Below are positions 22,214 through 33,178 of a DNA stretch of 64,000 nt, one piece after another. Source of the stretch: Chamaecrista fasciculata (taxonomy: Eukaryota; Streptophyta; Magnoliopsida; Fabales; Fabaceae). The stretch lies in contig QANZ01027752.1 of the NCBI GenBank assembly GCA_003254925.1, forward strand, positions 26,486 through 90,485. The letters are read 5' to 3'. A program made the position numbers and the translations under genes. Each line of letters opens with the position of its first letter. Position 1 is the stretch's first letter. The notes below the pieces were generated by a model. That model saw nothing but the letters and a program-made list of their open reading frames with translations. It was not told the origin of the DNA and did not search any database.

Positions 22214-23189
22214 AGGATTTAAAATGCCTGAAATATGTAAGTCAAGTGATCGAGGTTTATACTCAATTAAATTGCAAAGATCGTTATATGGATTAAAACA
22301 ATCCGGGCGCATGTGGTATAATCGCCTCAGTGAATATTTGCTACAAAAAGGGTACAAAAATGATTGGATTTGTCCATGTGTTTTTATAAAAAGATCTGAA
22401 TCAGAATTTGTTATTATTGCAGTATATGTTGATGATTTAAATATCATTGGAACCCCTAAATGTCTTTCAGAAGCAGTAATCCTCTTAAAAGAGGAATTTG
22501 AAATGAAAGACCTTGGAAAGACAAAATATTGTCTTGGTTTACAAATTGAACATTTAAAAGAGGGGGTATTTGTTCATCGATCAACATATGTTAAACGGGT
22601 CTTAGAACGTTTTTACATGGACAAGGCTCATCCGTTAAGTACGCCTATGGTAGTAAGATCACTTGACGTGACGAAGGACCCTTTCCATCCCCAAGGGGAA
22701 GGTGAAGAACTACTTGGTCCTAATGTGCCATATCTTAGTGCTATTGGAGCCTTGATGTATCTAGCTAATGGCACAAGACCAGATATAGCTTTTTCAGTTA
22801 ATTTGTTTGCAAGATATTGTTCTTCACCAACCAAACGACATTGGAAAGGAATTCAACATATTTTTAGATACCTTTGTGGAACAATTGATAAAGGTTTATT
22901 TTACTCAAATAAATCTAATTCATCATTAATTGGTTATGTCGATGCTGGTTATCTATCTGACCCTCACAAAGGGCGATCACAAACAGGCTATTTGTTTACA
23001 TTTGGTGATACAGCTATCTCTTGGCGTTCAACAAAACAAACTTTAGCGGCTACTTCATCAAATCATGCTGAGTTACTTGCAATTCATGAAGCAAGTCGTG
23101 AATGTGTATGGTTGAGATCCATTACTCAACATATTGTTGAGATCCATTACTCAACATATTCATCAGTCGTGTGGTCTGTCATCTCATGA
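22143..23189 (+). pseudogene. Copia reverse transcriptase C-terminal half and RNase H start
   Basis: Continues RVT_2 with KIPEGFKMPE, SLYGLKQSGRMWYNRL and the catalytic YVDDLNIIG, then RNase H with the first acidic site GYVDAGYLSD and the SSNHAELLAIHEASRECVWL segment. It is cut by a 25-bp tandem duplication (units at 23111 and 23136, each beginning GTTGAGATCC), which shifts the frame and leads to a stop at 23189. Confidence 0.85.
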
Positions 23190-23451
23190 GAAGCATCCGA
23201 CAATATTGTATGAAGACAATGCTGCTTGTATTGCTCAACTAAAATACGGCTATATCAAAGGCGACCGAACTAAACATATTTTGCCAAAATTCTTCTTTAC
23301 TCATGATCTTCAAAAAGATGGTGAAATTAATGTTCAACAAGTTCGTTCAAGTGATAATTTAGCAGATTTGTTCACTAAGGCGTTACCAACTACACCATTT
23401 GAGAAGCTCGTTTATCGAATTGGTATGCGCCGATTAAAAGATCTTCAGTGA
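23134..23451 (+). pseudogene. Copia RNase H, C-terminal part
   Basis: Resumes RNase H after the duplication: YEDNAACIAQLKYGYIKGDR with the third acidic residue, then the conserved RTKHILPKFFFTHDLQ, and the Copia C-terminal signature SSDNLADLFTKALP. It ends at 23451 with the natural stop of pol. It was the last part of the polyprotein and is separated from the rest by frameshift. Confidence 0.85.
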
Positions 23452-23588
23452 TATGATAATGAGGAGGAGATACGCGCTGCACTCTTTTTTCCTTCACCAT
23501 GGTTTTGTCCCACTGGGTTATCCTGGTAAGGTTTTTAATGAGGCATCCTTTAATGCGTATCAATAAATCGTGAATATTCAAGGGGGAG

Positions 23589-23866
23589 TGTTGTAAATAA
23601 TTATGTTTGTGAATATTCACATTTGTCTCTTGGTATTCTCCGTGTTTAGAAGTTTGAGTTTTCCCTTAGTTTCTCTATGCACATGAATATCTTATCCTTT
23701 CATAATGTACATTAATTTAGATTCATCTCTCTTGTATATCCTTTAGCCTATAAATAGAGGCTTTAGGGTTTGATGTAACTAAGCAATTTCAGTTGGATAA
23801 TAAGAATTACACTCCTCCTACTTTTCTCTCAACTTTGAGTACTCTTATACCATAAATTTTACAACA
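23589..23866 (+). mobile_element. 3' LTR of the decayed Copia element, 278 bp
   Basis: Starts TGTTGTAAATAATTATG after the polypurine tract and ends CATAAATTTTACAACA, with canonical TG...CA ends and a short TGTTGTAAA / TTTACAACA inverted pair. A TATA-like CTATAAATAGAGG near 23750 would be its promoter. The 5' copy is presumably in the N gap. Confidence 0.85.
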
Positions 23867-23939
23867 ATTTTGATTTCTTTCTTTTTCTTTTTCTTTTTAT
23901 CAATGAAGACATTTTGATTTCAAAGATCATCATGAAAGG

Positions 23940-24798
23940 CAAGGTTTTTAAAACTAGATCGGCCATTGAATCGGCGGAAATAATGATTCAAGGTCCAATA
24001 GTTCAATTAGGGTCGGACTATTTTTAAATTAATTAATTAATTAATAATATATTAATAAATAATAGACCAATAAAATAATAAATTACTAATCATAATTTAA
24101 AAAAATTCTATATATAATAAAATTCAAATTTAAAACGTCATAATTAAGTTAATAAATAGTCATTATAATATAAACATAGTCAAATTAACACAATAAAAAA
24201 ATAAACCAACAAGGAAATAAACCATAATTATGCCAAACAATAAAAAAGAAATAAACCACCAACAAGGAAATAATTCACATTTAAGCTAAAAAAAAAGGAA
24301 ATAAACTACAATAAAGAAATAAACACAAAAAGGAAATAAACATTCATCCTAATTAGAAATAAAGACCATTTTTTTTATCAACAACCCACATTTTAGAACA
24401 AAGAGGACAACTGCAAAACAGTGCAGCGGAGAAAAGGAAACATAGCAAGGGCGATGACGATGGAAGACAAATTTCAGATTAGTGGTGGTAACGGAGCAGT
24501 GGCGAAGAGGAAAGACGATGGAAGACGAATTTTAGAGCATGAAGGAACAACAACGAAGAGGAAAGAAATAGAGCAGCAACGATCGATGATGCTATTGCTA
24601 TGACGACTAACTGAAGAGTGAAAGCACGGTGAAACAACAATCCAGTTTTTTTTTTTTTCGAATTTCATTAGCAATTGAAAAAAAAATTCTGAACCGCTAT
24701 AACCTTCTAAACTGCCGGTTTATTCCAATTCTCTTGGTTCTTGGCTAGTTTCGCGGTCCAGTTGAACTGGCCGGTCCGGTCCAATTTTTTAATCCATA
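23940..24798. mobile_element. hAT-type non-autonomous element, 859 bp
   Basis: The ends CAAGGTTTTTAAAACTAG and, inverted, TATGGATTAAAAAATTGG match those of the element at 32231-33170. The flanks ATGAAAGG (23932-23939) and ATCAAAGG (24799-24806) agree at 7 of 8 bases, the hAT target size. The right arm contains GGCCGGTCCGGTCCAA. No transposase is encoded; the small open frame at 24421-24603 has no recognisable domain. Confidence 0.75.
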
Positions 24799-25716
24799 AT
24801 CAAAGGTACTACAGCCTCACTGTTTTGGAAAAGCCAAAGACATTTTTTTTTTAAAAAAAAATCATGCCGTATTTTTCAGATGATAACCAAAGACTAATCT
24901 TCTTTGAGGCGTAGAAATCATCGAAATGAGTTTTGCCTCTATCAATAAAGTCTTTTCCATACATATAATTTGGATTAAACTCGAGATACCATGCGTAAGA
25001 AATTCAACTATTTACCAATTGCGCTAGACTTTGTTAATAAAGCAAAAGACATTTTGATTTAATTCCAAGTATTGAGCCAATTTATTTAATTGAGGTTTCT
25101 TAATAATTTATCCTAAAAATTTAAGTAGTGACTTATAGTTGATTTACAATAATTAGAAGACATACATAACCGTTTTTTTTAGGTGAAGAAGACATACATA
25201 ACCTTTTATAATAAAGAGATAAGTCTATCAATAATTAACCGTCATGTTTATAAATAATTAATGCCAGTTAATGATGCAATTTGAGCATTGTATACAATTA
25301 GTAACGTGATTTTATATACAATTTTGAATGGTTAAAAAAGTTTATTATTATTATTTTTTATCATTAAATTACTTAAAAAAAATAGAGATTATGTCATATT
25401 TCAATTTATATGTAATTATATGCATACCCCAAGTTACATATTAGAATTTCTCATTTATTTAATTAAAAAGTATGCTTGACAATTATCCACAATTACAACT
25501 AACATATATGCCTATTAAAAATACAAATAATCATGTCCACTGATTGAAATTAATTTCCAAATTTAAACTCATTTCTTCTAATTCTTTTTTAAATTTGATA
25601 AATGTTAGTTGGTTGTATATTTATTATAATTTTATGATTCATAATATTATTTTTTATTTAATACCTTTGAATTTCATATCCAAATTGATTCATTAAAAAT
25701 AATCAGTTCAATACAA
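24799..25716. other. AT-rich sequence, no gene seen
   Basis: No reading frame or element boundary could be supported between the hAT element and the N at 25717. There are several short direct repeats and long A/T runs. Confidence 0.5.
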
Positions 25717-25717
25717 N

Positions 25718-25802
25718 CTAAGACCTAGGCGTTTAAAGTTTTTTTTTTTAATTTACAGTTTTTCATGCTTTCGCTGCCTTAGGCGCCCTGTGAATTCCCA
25801 AC
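25718..25802 (-). mobile_element. LTR 5'-end fragment next to an N
   Basis: Reading the minus strand from 25802, TGTTGGGAATTCACAGGGCG, then CTAAGGCAGCGAAAGC and AACGCCTAGGTCTTAG, is the same LTR end as at 4437. The single N at 25717 cuts it off. It lies directly against the CACTA transposase gene, whose first codons are missing. Confidence 0.65.
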
Positions 25803-25854
25803 AAAAAGTTGGATTGATAAACCAATCAAATCAACAGAATTTTTAAATGGGATA

Positions 25855-28209
25855 GTGCAATTCCTTGATTTTGCTTTTTCCAATGCATCTATAAATGGAA
25901 AAATTTTGTGTCCTTGCGCTAACTGTGGATTTCAACGTGCGGAGAATAGAGTTGAAGTGTTTAGTCATTTACTTCAAAAGGGGTTTCCTAGCAAATATAG
26001 AACTTGGTATATGCATGGGGAAAAAGATGAAGAACCCAATGTGGAACCAATAGCCCGCCTACAAGAAGAACCACCTAGACAATACCCAATGCATGACATG
26101 TTAAATGATATATTTGGTGTCTTTGAGGAACCTAATCCACCAAATGATGCCCCTGATGACTTTATTAGGAGCCCAAGAGAAGCTAACAATGAAGAGTTAG
26201 ATAAAATGAAAGAATTATTACGAGAGGGAAATCAAGAACTTTTTGAAGGTTCCACAAAGTATACCAAATTATCTTTTATTGTTCGTTTGTATCACATCAA
26301 AGTTCTTTGTGGTGCAACAGACAAAGTAATGTCAATGATCATTGACCTTTTAAAAGATGCATTTGAGCATGCTAACTTGCCTGCGTCATTTTATGAGGCA
26401 AAAAAGCTGATTAAGGGCTTAGGTCTTAGCTATGATAAGATACATGCATGTCCATCTGATTGCATGTTGTATTGGGGACCTGATGAAGCTTTGGAGAAAT
26501 GCAAAGTCTGTGGTATATCTAGGTGGAAGTTAGATGAAGATGAAGATGGAGATGTTGGAAGTGATTTGATGAATGATCCAGAAAAGAAGAAGAAGAAGAA
26601 GAAGAAGAAGAAGAAGAAACCAGCCAAGATATTACGTTATTTCCCACATATTCCTAGGTTGCGTCGTTTGTATATGTCTTCTAAAACTGCAAAGCAAATG
26701 AAATGGCATGCTTTAGAAGGCAATCCAGACAATTTGTTAAGGCATCCTAGGGATAGTAAAGCATGGAAGGAATTTGACTTGAGATACCCAAACTTTGCAT
26801 CAGACCCACGGAATGTACGCCTTGCTTTAGCTACTGATGGATTTAATCCATTTGGAATGCTTAGTGCAAATAATAGCATTTGGCCTGTTATGTTGTATAC
26901 TTATAACACTGCTCCATGGGATTGCATGAAACAAAGTTCTCTTATCATGTCAATGATAATACCAGGTCCTAAGATGCCCGGGAATAAAATTGATGTATAC
27001 TTGCAGCCCCTTGTTGCAAAGTTATTACAATTATGGAATGGTGTAGAAGCTTATGATTCTTCTACAAATGAAACTTTCCAATTGCATGCTGCATTGATGT
27101 GGACCATTAGTGACTTTCCTGGCTATGATAACTTATCTGGTTGGAACACACATACACTATGTGCTTGCCCGTTATGTAATTTTAAAACAGAATCTAAACG
27201 ATTGAAGTTTGGTAAGAAAAATTGTTTTATGGGACATCGTCGATTTTTACCCCATGGTCATCCCCTCAGGGACAATTCAGCTGATTTTGATGGTTCAGTT
27301 GAGCTTAGAAATGCTCCTGTTCAACTATCTGGTCCACTCATCTTAAAACAAATTGAGGAAAGTCGCAAAAGGCCTCGAGATGAAGGGACAAGTGGGAGTA
27401 GACAACCTGAACAATGGAAAAAAAGAAGCATCTTTTGGGACCTACCTTATTGGCAATATAATTCTATTCGACACTGTCTAGATATGATGCACATAGAGAA
27501 GAATGTTTGTGAAAATGTTTTGTTCACAGTGCTTGATGACAAAAAGAAGACAAAGGACAATCTCCAAGCACGTAAAGACTTGCAAGAAATGGGAATTAGG
27601 GAGAAGCTTCATCCTGATCCTAACACTTCCAAGATTCCTGATGCATGTTTCAAAATGAAGTTGAAAGAGAAAGAAATTTTTCTAAAAATCCTCGGAAGTG
27701 TTGTAGTTCCAGATGGGTATTCTTCAAACATTGCTAGATGTTTTGGAGATAAAAAGCTCAAAGTATTCGGTCTCAAAAGCCATGATTCACACATTCTCAT
27801 GGAGCATCTTCTTCCAATAGCTTTTAGAAAAACTCTTCCAAAAGAGGTTACTTCAGTGTTGATTGAGTTGTCTAACTATTTTAGAGAATTATCATGCAAA
27901 GTTTTGGATACCAAACGCTTAGAAATTCTTCAACAAAGAATACCACTGGTGCTTTGTCATATGGAAATGATATTCCCTCCATCGTTTTTCACTATTATGG
28001 TTCATTTGGTCATCCATCTTGTTGAGGAAGTGATGGTTGCTGGTCCAGTTCAATTTCGATGGATGTATCCCATACTATATATGGATGTATCCCATCTGAT
28101 TATAAACTATGGCAAATGTCACTACAAGTTACTGTCAACTCTGTCGTTTAGTATCAACTTGCGGATTAATACTTACATACCATTGAAAATGTTTGAAAAA
28201 TATGCGTAG
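25855..28209 (+). pseudogene. CACTA TNPD transposase (Transposase_21 type), truncated
   Basis: TNPD cuts the ends of CACTA elements. The open frame runs 784 residues from the first ATG, but in-frame sequence before it (SWIDKPIKSTEFLNGIVQF) shows the true start was upstream and is lost. Landmarks are the N-terminal zinc-like NGKILCPCANCGF, GPDEALEKCKVCGISRWK (about 204-221), GWNTHTLCACPLC (about 429-441) and MMHIEKNVCENV (about 544-555). An AAG repeat at 26584-26619 encodes twelve lysines (244-255). After RWMYP near residue 745 the conserved C-terminus is replaced by unrelated sequence that begins with a repeat of ATGGATGTATCCCAT. The protein is probably inactive. Confidence 0.88.
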
Positions 28210-28487
28210 TCTCTGAGCTGGCAATTGGGCTGATTTTCTAGTGAAGTCTCTGCTTTTTTGTATGAAGTCTATGCTTTGATAAAAGTATTGTTGTTAATTA
28301 AGTATAGTAGTAGTGTACTTCATATCTGGCTAGCTACTCAACTTGGCCTTCATGATCTTTCAATTATTCTGAACATGTATGTCAACTGATACCTTTTTTA
28401 GAATCTATATATAGCATTGTCTTCTCAAACTTCCTTTTATCAAGTTAGTAATGAGATGCTAATTTCTTTTGTCGGCTAAAATTTCAG

Positions 28488-28840
28488 AAAATCTAGCAGA
28501 AGATCAAGAGCGTGCAGCTTTGTTGGGTGTACCTTCACAGATTTTTGCTGAACCAAATGATGCAATAGGAAAAGCATTGGGACCTGAACGTCACGGTCGT
28601 GTTCGTGGCATGGGAGTAGGTCTTTGTCCCTCTGGTGTGTTTGGATTGCAAGCTTCTTTGGTTAACTCAAGGAAGACTAATATCTCTAGTGGCAATGCAC
28701 CTCAAAATTGTGTTGAAGAGTTGATGAAGACCAAGGCAGAACTTTCACAAACTCAAACTAAGTTGAGCACTCTTTACAAGTTCTTACAAGATAAGTTTGG
28801 CTCCGAAGTTCCAAATCTTGATGATGTTCAACAACTTTAG
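28488..28840 (+). pseudogene. TNPA-like exon (plant transposase Ptta/En/Spm family)
   Basis: After an acceptor (TAAAATTTCAG ending at 28487), the exon encodes about 117 residues: ENLAEDQERAALLGVPSQIF, then LGPERHGRVRGMGVGLCPSG and a C-terminal heptad-like stretch ELMKTKAELSQTQTKLSTLY. The LGPE-GRVRG motif is characteristic of the second protein of plant CACTA elements, which binds subterminal repeats. Upstream exons are not evident, so this is the last exon of a broken gene. Confidence 0.7.
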
Positions 28841-28877
28841 TCATGATTTTTCATCCTAGCTACATGATGGGTGATGT

Positions 28878-29035
28878 ATGGTTTTTGAGATATTACTTAA
28901 ATTAGGATCAATGGTTTTTGGGATATTACTTAAGTTAGGATCTATAGTTTTTGGGATATTACTTTAAGTTAGGATCTATGGTTTTTGGTTTTACTTAAAT
29001 TAGGATCTATGTATTTTGATTTTAGTTAAATTAGG
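28878..29035 (+). repeat. Four tandem copies of a 33-34 bp unit
   Basis: Units near ATGGTTTTTGGGATATTACT followed by TAAGTTAGGATCT start at about 28878, 28911, 28944 and 28978. They lie in the CACTA element between the TNPA-like exon and the subterminal array. Confidence 0.75.
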
Positions 29036-29194
29036 AACTATATATATGCATATTTTGTTTCATCTTAAAAAGTAGTTGTGAATTTGGTTGAATATTATTT
29101 TGAATATGCAGTATGAGTATTATATTTTTATTACTATCTTGAGTATTCAAAAGTGATGTAGCTTGCTTTAAATTTTTTTAAAAAAAAAATTCCT

Positions 29195-29639
29195 TAAACT
29201 TAGCCACGGTAATAAGCGTACCTAATATGGTGAACTAAAATGCAGCCAAAATGTTTGCCACGGTTAAAAGCGTGGCTATCCTTGCGGGTGCACATAACTA
29301 ACTAATTTAGCCACGGTCATGGCCGTGGCTATTTGTTTCGAGAACAGTAACTGAAACGATTTTACCACGCTGACTACCGTGGCTAAATGTAACAATCATT
29401 GGGGTGGGGAAATTGAATCAAATTTAGTGACGTTCATTACCGTGGTAAACTATCGTTTAGCCACGCTTATTACCGTGCCTAAGAAAATGTTACCACGGCC
29501 ATGAATACCGTGGCAAACCTTAAAAGGCGACGCCACGTTTGCCACGGTAGGGCCTACCGTGGCTAACATTTTTGGCGACGGTAATTTCTGCTCTTAGCCA
29601 CGGTAAAGGCCGTGGCTAAACGCCGTTTTTTTTGTAGTG
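29195..29639. repeat. CACTA subterminal palindromic array and terminal inverted repeat
   Basis: About nine imperfect copies of a palindromic unit, TAGCCACGG ... CCGTGGCTA, are spaced over 440 bp, ending with CACTACAAAAAAAACGG (inverted). In CACTA elements such repeats are the binding sites for the TNPA-type protein. Each unit can fold on itself. Confidence 0.8.
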
Positions 29640-29731
29640 TAAAGTGCTAAACAATATATAATTGGGGAGATCACTTTTATTGGACTAAAAAAAATAATAA
29701 TAAGAAGGAGTGTTTGCTATAGAAAGTTATA

Positions 29732-30108
29732 GTTAAAGGTATTAATTTTATTCCTAAACTTTACATTAATTGTCAATTTTTTCGTCAATCTTATTTCGCT
29801 GTCAATTTGGTCCTCCAATGTTTCACATTCTGGTCAATTTTATCCTTTGTTCTTACTTTAACCAAATATTATTGACAAAATCTACGTGACTAATGATATA
29901 TAATGTAAAATTGATAGAAAAAGAAACTCAAATCCTAAGTCAAATTGAAAAACATGATACAGTCTGTCGGTAATTTATTGAAAGAAGTTACTTAAATAAT
30001 AAAATTGACTAAAATGTGAAACATTGGGGATGAAATTGACAGCATAAAAGATTGTGAACAAAATTGACAATTGATGTAAAGTTTGAGGATGAAATTAGAA
30101 CTTTTGCC
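29732..30108. mobile_element. Mutator-like MITE, 377 bp
   Basis: The flanks AAAGTTATA (29723-29731) and AAAGTTAGA (30109-30117) agree at 8 of 9 bases. The arms, left ATTCCTAAACTTTACATTAA and inverted right CATCCTCAAACTTTACATCA, belong to the same family as 1106-1694. It is non-coding. Confidence 0.78.
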
Positions 30109-30159
30109 AAAGTTAGATTTCTCCAACAATACTCAAATTTTCTTTTGTTATTGAAATAC

Positions 30160-30518
30160 CCTTTTTGGTCCCTAAACTTTACACCAAGTGTCAATTTCAT
30201 CTCCAATTGTTATTTTGCAATCAATTTCGTTCCCGATGTTTCACATTTTGGTCAATTTTATCTTTTAGCCAACTTCTTTCAATAAATTAATAACAACAAA
30301 TTTCATCATGTTTATCAATCATAATTAGGAGTTAGATTTTTTTCTTATCAATTTTACATTACATGTCGCCGGTCACTTAGATTCGGTCGTTCATATTTAT
30401 TTAAACTAAGAGAAAAAAATAAAATTGACCATAATGTAAAATATTGAGGTCTAAATTGACTGCAAAAAAACAGATTGGGGACAAAATTGACCGTTGATAT
30501 AGTTTGGAGACCAAGAGG
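30160..30518. mobile_element. Mutator-family MITE copy, degraded
   Basis: The left TTGGTCCCTAAACTTTACAC and inverted right TTGGTCTCCAAACTATATCA arms, and the interior TTTTACATTACATGTCGCC, match the 1106-1694 family. No clean target duplication was found, so the ends are approximate. Confidence 0.65.
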
Positions 30519-30539
30519 AAGCTACAACTCAAGCCCGCC

Positions 30540-30800
30540 GTTGGATTTCAGATCTGAGGATTTCTTCACAATGATGATAGTGGTGGTGGTGTTGCCGCTG
30601 ATGGTGGTGGTTGTCGCCGGAGGTAAGCCAAAAAATTTGAACGACACCGGAAGTTACAGTGAGGGGTGACCAACAATAATTCTCAATCCTCAACAGCAAC
30701 GACGATGGTGGTGTTTTTGTTGCTGGTGGTGGTGGTTGTCGCTGAAGGTAAGCCAATAAATGTGACCGGCGCTGGAAGTTAGGGTTCAAGAAGAAGAAGA
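30540..30800 (+). repeat. Two diverged copies of a GTG-rich segment
   Basis: A segment around GTGGTGGTTGTCGCCGGAGG, followed by TAAGCCAAAAAATTTGA, recurs about 130 bp later as GTGGTGGTTGTCGCTGAAGG and TAAGCCAATAAATGTGA. The open frames across it show no known domain. It may be captured host sequence between the MITEs. Confidence 0.5.
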
Positions 30801-31369
30801 AAAAGAAGTTAGGATTGAAGAAGAAGAAGATGAAGAAAGGGGAGTTGTGTTCGTTAATTTTTTTTTTAAAAAAATTTTGGTGCTTTTGGTGCAAATTAGA
30901 CTAAAATCTCTATTTATGTTATTTTTCTTAAAATTTGATCCGATTTTAAAATGAAAATGATCTTAATGTAAAAAAGTAAAATTTTTGGGGAAGGAAAGTT
31001 AGTTTTCCTCATTCTTAGCTGAAAAATTGGATGAAAAAGAGCGAAGGGCTAATGGTGAAACTTTTTAGAAACTTGAGGGACCAAAATGAAACAAAAAAAA
31101 AACTTGAGGAACCAAAATGGAACTTTGAGCAAACTTGAGGAACCAGAAAAAGACTTTGGCCATTTAAATATACTAAATTTAGTTTAAAATTTTTAGAAAT
31201 TAGAAACCCGATAGTTTAAAATTTTAATAATTGTTATATTTGTGATCGACACATTTTTATATGTTTGTGATAAAAATTTGAGAGAAAACGAAATTAAAAT
31301 TTTTTACATGACTTCTTATTTTGACATTGTAATATAAGACTTACGACTAAGAAAATAATAATTGATAGA

Positions 31370-31755
31370 GATATAACCTTTAAAAATAAATTTTATATTT
31401 AGAACCTACTCATCACAATAAATCCAACAAAATACATTTTGTCAAGAAATTATATTTCTAGAATATTGTGTTTTTAAGAACTGTTTTGAAGATATTTAAA
31501 AATTTATAGGTGTTGTAATAATTTCAACCGTTTTTTCTTGCATTAAAATTTCCTTTTATCCCCCAAAGATGGTTAAAATTACTAAATAACCCCAAAAATG
31601 TTAATTTTTGTTAGTTTTCTAACGGAATTAAAGCTCGGGGTATAAAAGTGTTAATGGAGAATACCACAGGGTATCCAAATGTCACTTTTTAAACCACAGG
31701 GTACCAAAGTGGAATATGACCAAACCATAGGGTATCAAAATGTAATTTACTCTAA
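31370..31755. repeat. Partial copy of the palindromic element centred at 36 kb
   Basis: Matches 36000-36368: both carry CCCAAAGATGGTTAAAATTAC, GAATACCACAGGGTA / GAATACGACAGGGTA, and a right end GTAATTTAC / GTAATTTATCC. The left half is missing. It is non-coding. Confidence 0.65.
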
Positions 31756-31826
31756 ATTTTTAATGTAATTTTAACTAATCTAAATTACCCATTGTTTAAT
31801 TTAGTGTGATTTTATCTTGGTTCATA

Positions 31827-32061
31827 CTTCTCCCTGTTCTAAATATCTGTTTATTTGAAGGATAAAATTTTTTTTCCAAGATATCTGATGTTTTACAAAA
31901 CCAAGAGAATATTAATTATTCATTTTACAATTCTATCCTAGAGTTATAATGAACAAATATTTTTTAAGTATTATTAATAAGAATAATTTAATCTTTTTAT
32001 CATATATTTCTCTTTATTTCTGGTGAATTATTAACCCTTTGAAACAAATATTGAGAAGGAG
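31827..32061. mobile_element. Stowaway-like MITE, 235 bp
   Basis: The ends CTTCTCCCTGTTCTAAATAT and, inverted, CTCCTTCTCAATATTTGTTT are flanked by TA at 31825-31826 and 32062-32063. It is a diverged relative of 815-1089. Confidence 0.7.
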
Positions 32062-32230
32062 TAGTTCAATTTTCATTTTTCAACACCTATAATAATCAGG
32101 TCACCTTTTGGATGAATGGCCCTCCTCCATGTGTACCTCATATTTTAGCTTCTCCTGCTCCTCATTATTAATGGACGTTTGATTTTCTCAAAAAGAAAAA
32201 ATAAAAAAGGACAAAAATGTTACTAATAAT

Positions 32231-33170
32231 CAAGGTTATTAAAACCGGACCGGTCAATGAACTGGCCGAAGCAGCGGTTCAAGGTTCAATGGTCCAACCG
32301 GGGTTCAACCGGAGTCGAACCGTTTATAAATAAATTTATTAATCAATAATATTTTAATAAATAATAGACCAACAAAATAATAAATTATTAATTATAATTA
32401 AAAAAGTCTAAATATAATAATTCAAATTTAATATGTCAGTCATTATAACATAAATAAATAAATACAAATTTGTGAAAAAAAATGAATAAAAAAAAGGTAG
32501 AGACTAAAGAGAGGTTGAACAAATCACAACTCATAAGTCCCTTTCTTTAATGTCACAAGATCAGATTCACATGATGTCCAACTGTCCATGCCCCAACAAA
32601 ATCCCACCCACCTCCTTCCTTCCCTCTTCACAATTTAATCTCCCATTTAATACCAATCATATCCATCTATTTACCCCCTTCTCTCTCTCTCTCTCTCTCT
32701 CTACCTCTCCCTCCTCTCTCCTTCACGCTCTCTTCTCCTCCACTTCCTCTTACTCCGATTCGCGACGCCTTCCCCTCCGTCACTTCCCTCACACCACTCT
32801 CCAGCTTCTCCTCCTCGTTCCATGGAGAAAAACATATCTGAAAAAAACAGATCTGTTCCAGCTTCTCACACCACTCTCCAGCTTCTCCTCGTTCCATGGA
32901 TTTGCGCCAAGTCAAGCTCGTCCGCTGGCATCAACGGCCGGCTTCGGCGCCGGGATCAAAACAGATCTGAACCGCTGCCATTTTGAGCAAAACAGGAGAA
33001 AAATGTAAGGTTTTGGCTGAACCGGCTGAACCCTCCAAATCGCCGGTTCAGTCCGGTTTTGGCGGTTCATGTCCGGTTCATTGCGCAAGCGATTTTTGCT
33101 CTGACTCGGACCGGACTGGTATCCGGTTCCCGGTCCAACCGGCCGGTCCGGTCCGGTTTTAATAACCATG
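32231..33170. mobile_element. hAT-type non-autonomous element, 940 bp
   Basis: A perfect 8-bp target duplication, CTAATAAT, lies at 32223-32230 and 33171-33178, the hAT size. The inverted ends are CA[A/T] followed by GGTTATTAAAACCGGACCGG, perfect over those 20 bases. Both subterminal regions are dense in CCGGTT/AACCGG. The interior is a CT-rich stretch (32680-32960) with a CT microsatellite and a 77-bp tandem duplication (units at 32789 and 32866) that may be captured sequence. No transposase is encoded. Confidence 0.88.
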
Positions 33171-33178
33171 CTAATAAT

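Larger units (their letters stand above)
18653..23866 (+). mobile_element. Decayed Ty1/Copia retrotransposon (5' LTR lost in gap)
   Basis: Gag, protease remnant, integrase, reverse transcriptase and RNase H follow in the Copia order, then a polypurine tract (AAGGGGGAG, about 23580-23588) and a 3' LTR. The coding frame is broken by an early stop in gag, a decayed protease, a TA-repeat expansion in reverse transcriptase and a 25-bp duplication in RNase H. The element is not autonomous. Confidence 0.9.
25803..29639 (+). mobile_element. 5'-truncated CACTA (En/Spm) transposon
   Basis: A TNPD transposase gene, a TNPA-like exon, a subterminal repeat array and a right end TTTTTTTTGTAGTG (reverse complement CACTACAAAAAAAACGG) identify a CACTA element. 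The left end is missing: coding sequence starts abruptly at 25803 against an LTR fragment. The base triplet after the right end is TAA, but its partner is not available. Confidence 0.88.

Noticed and set aside
30529-30894. A 121-residue His/Phe-rich minus-strand frame
   Set aside because: It is low-complexity, read through GTG and AAG repeats, with no domain.
32550-33008. A 152-residue plus-strand frame as a possible gene
   Set aside because: It lies within a hAT element, is dominated by CT-repeat sequence and a 77-bp duplication, and has no recognisable domain.
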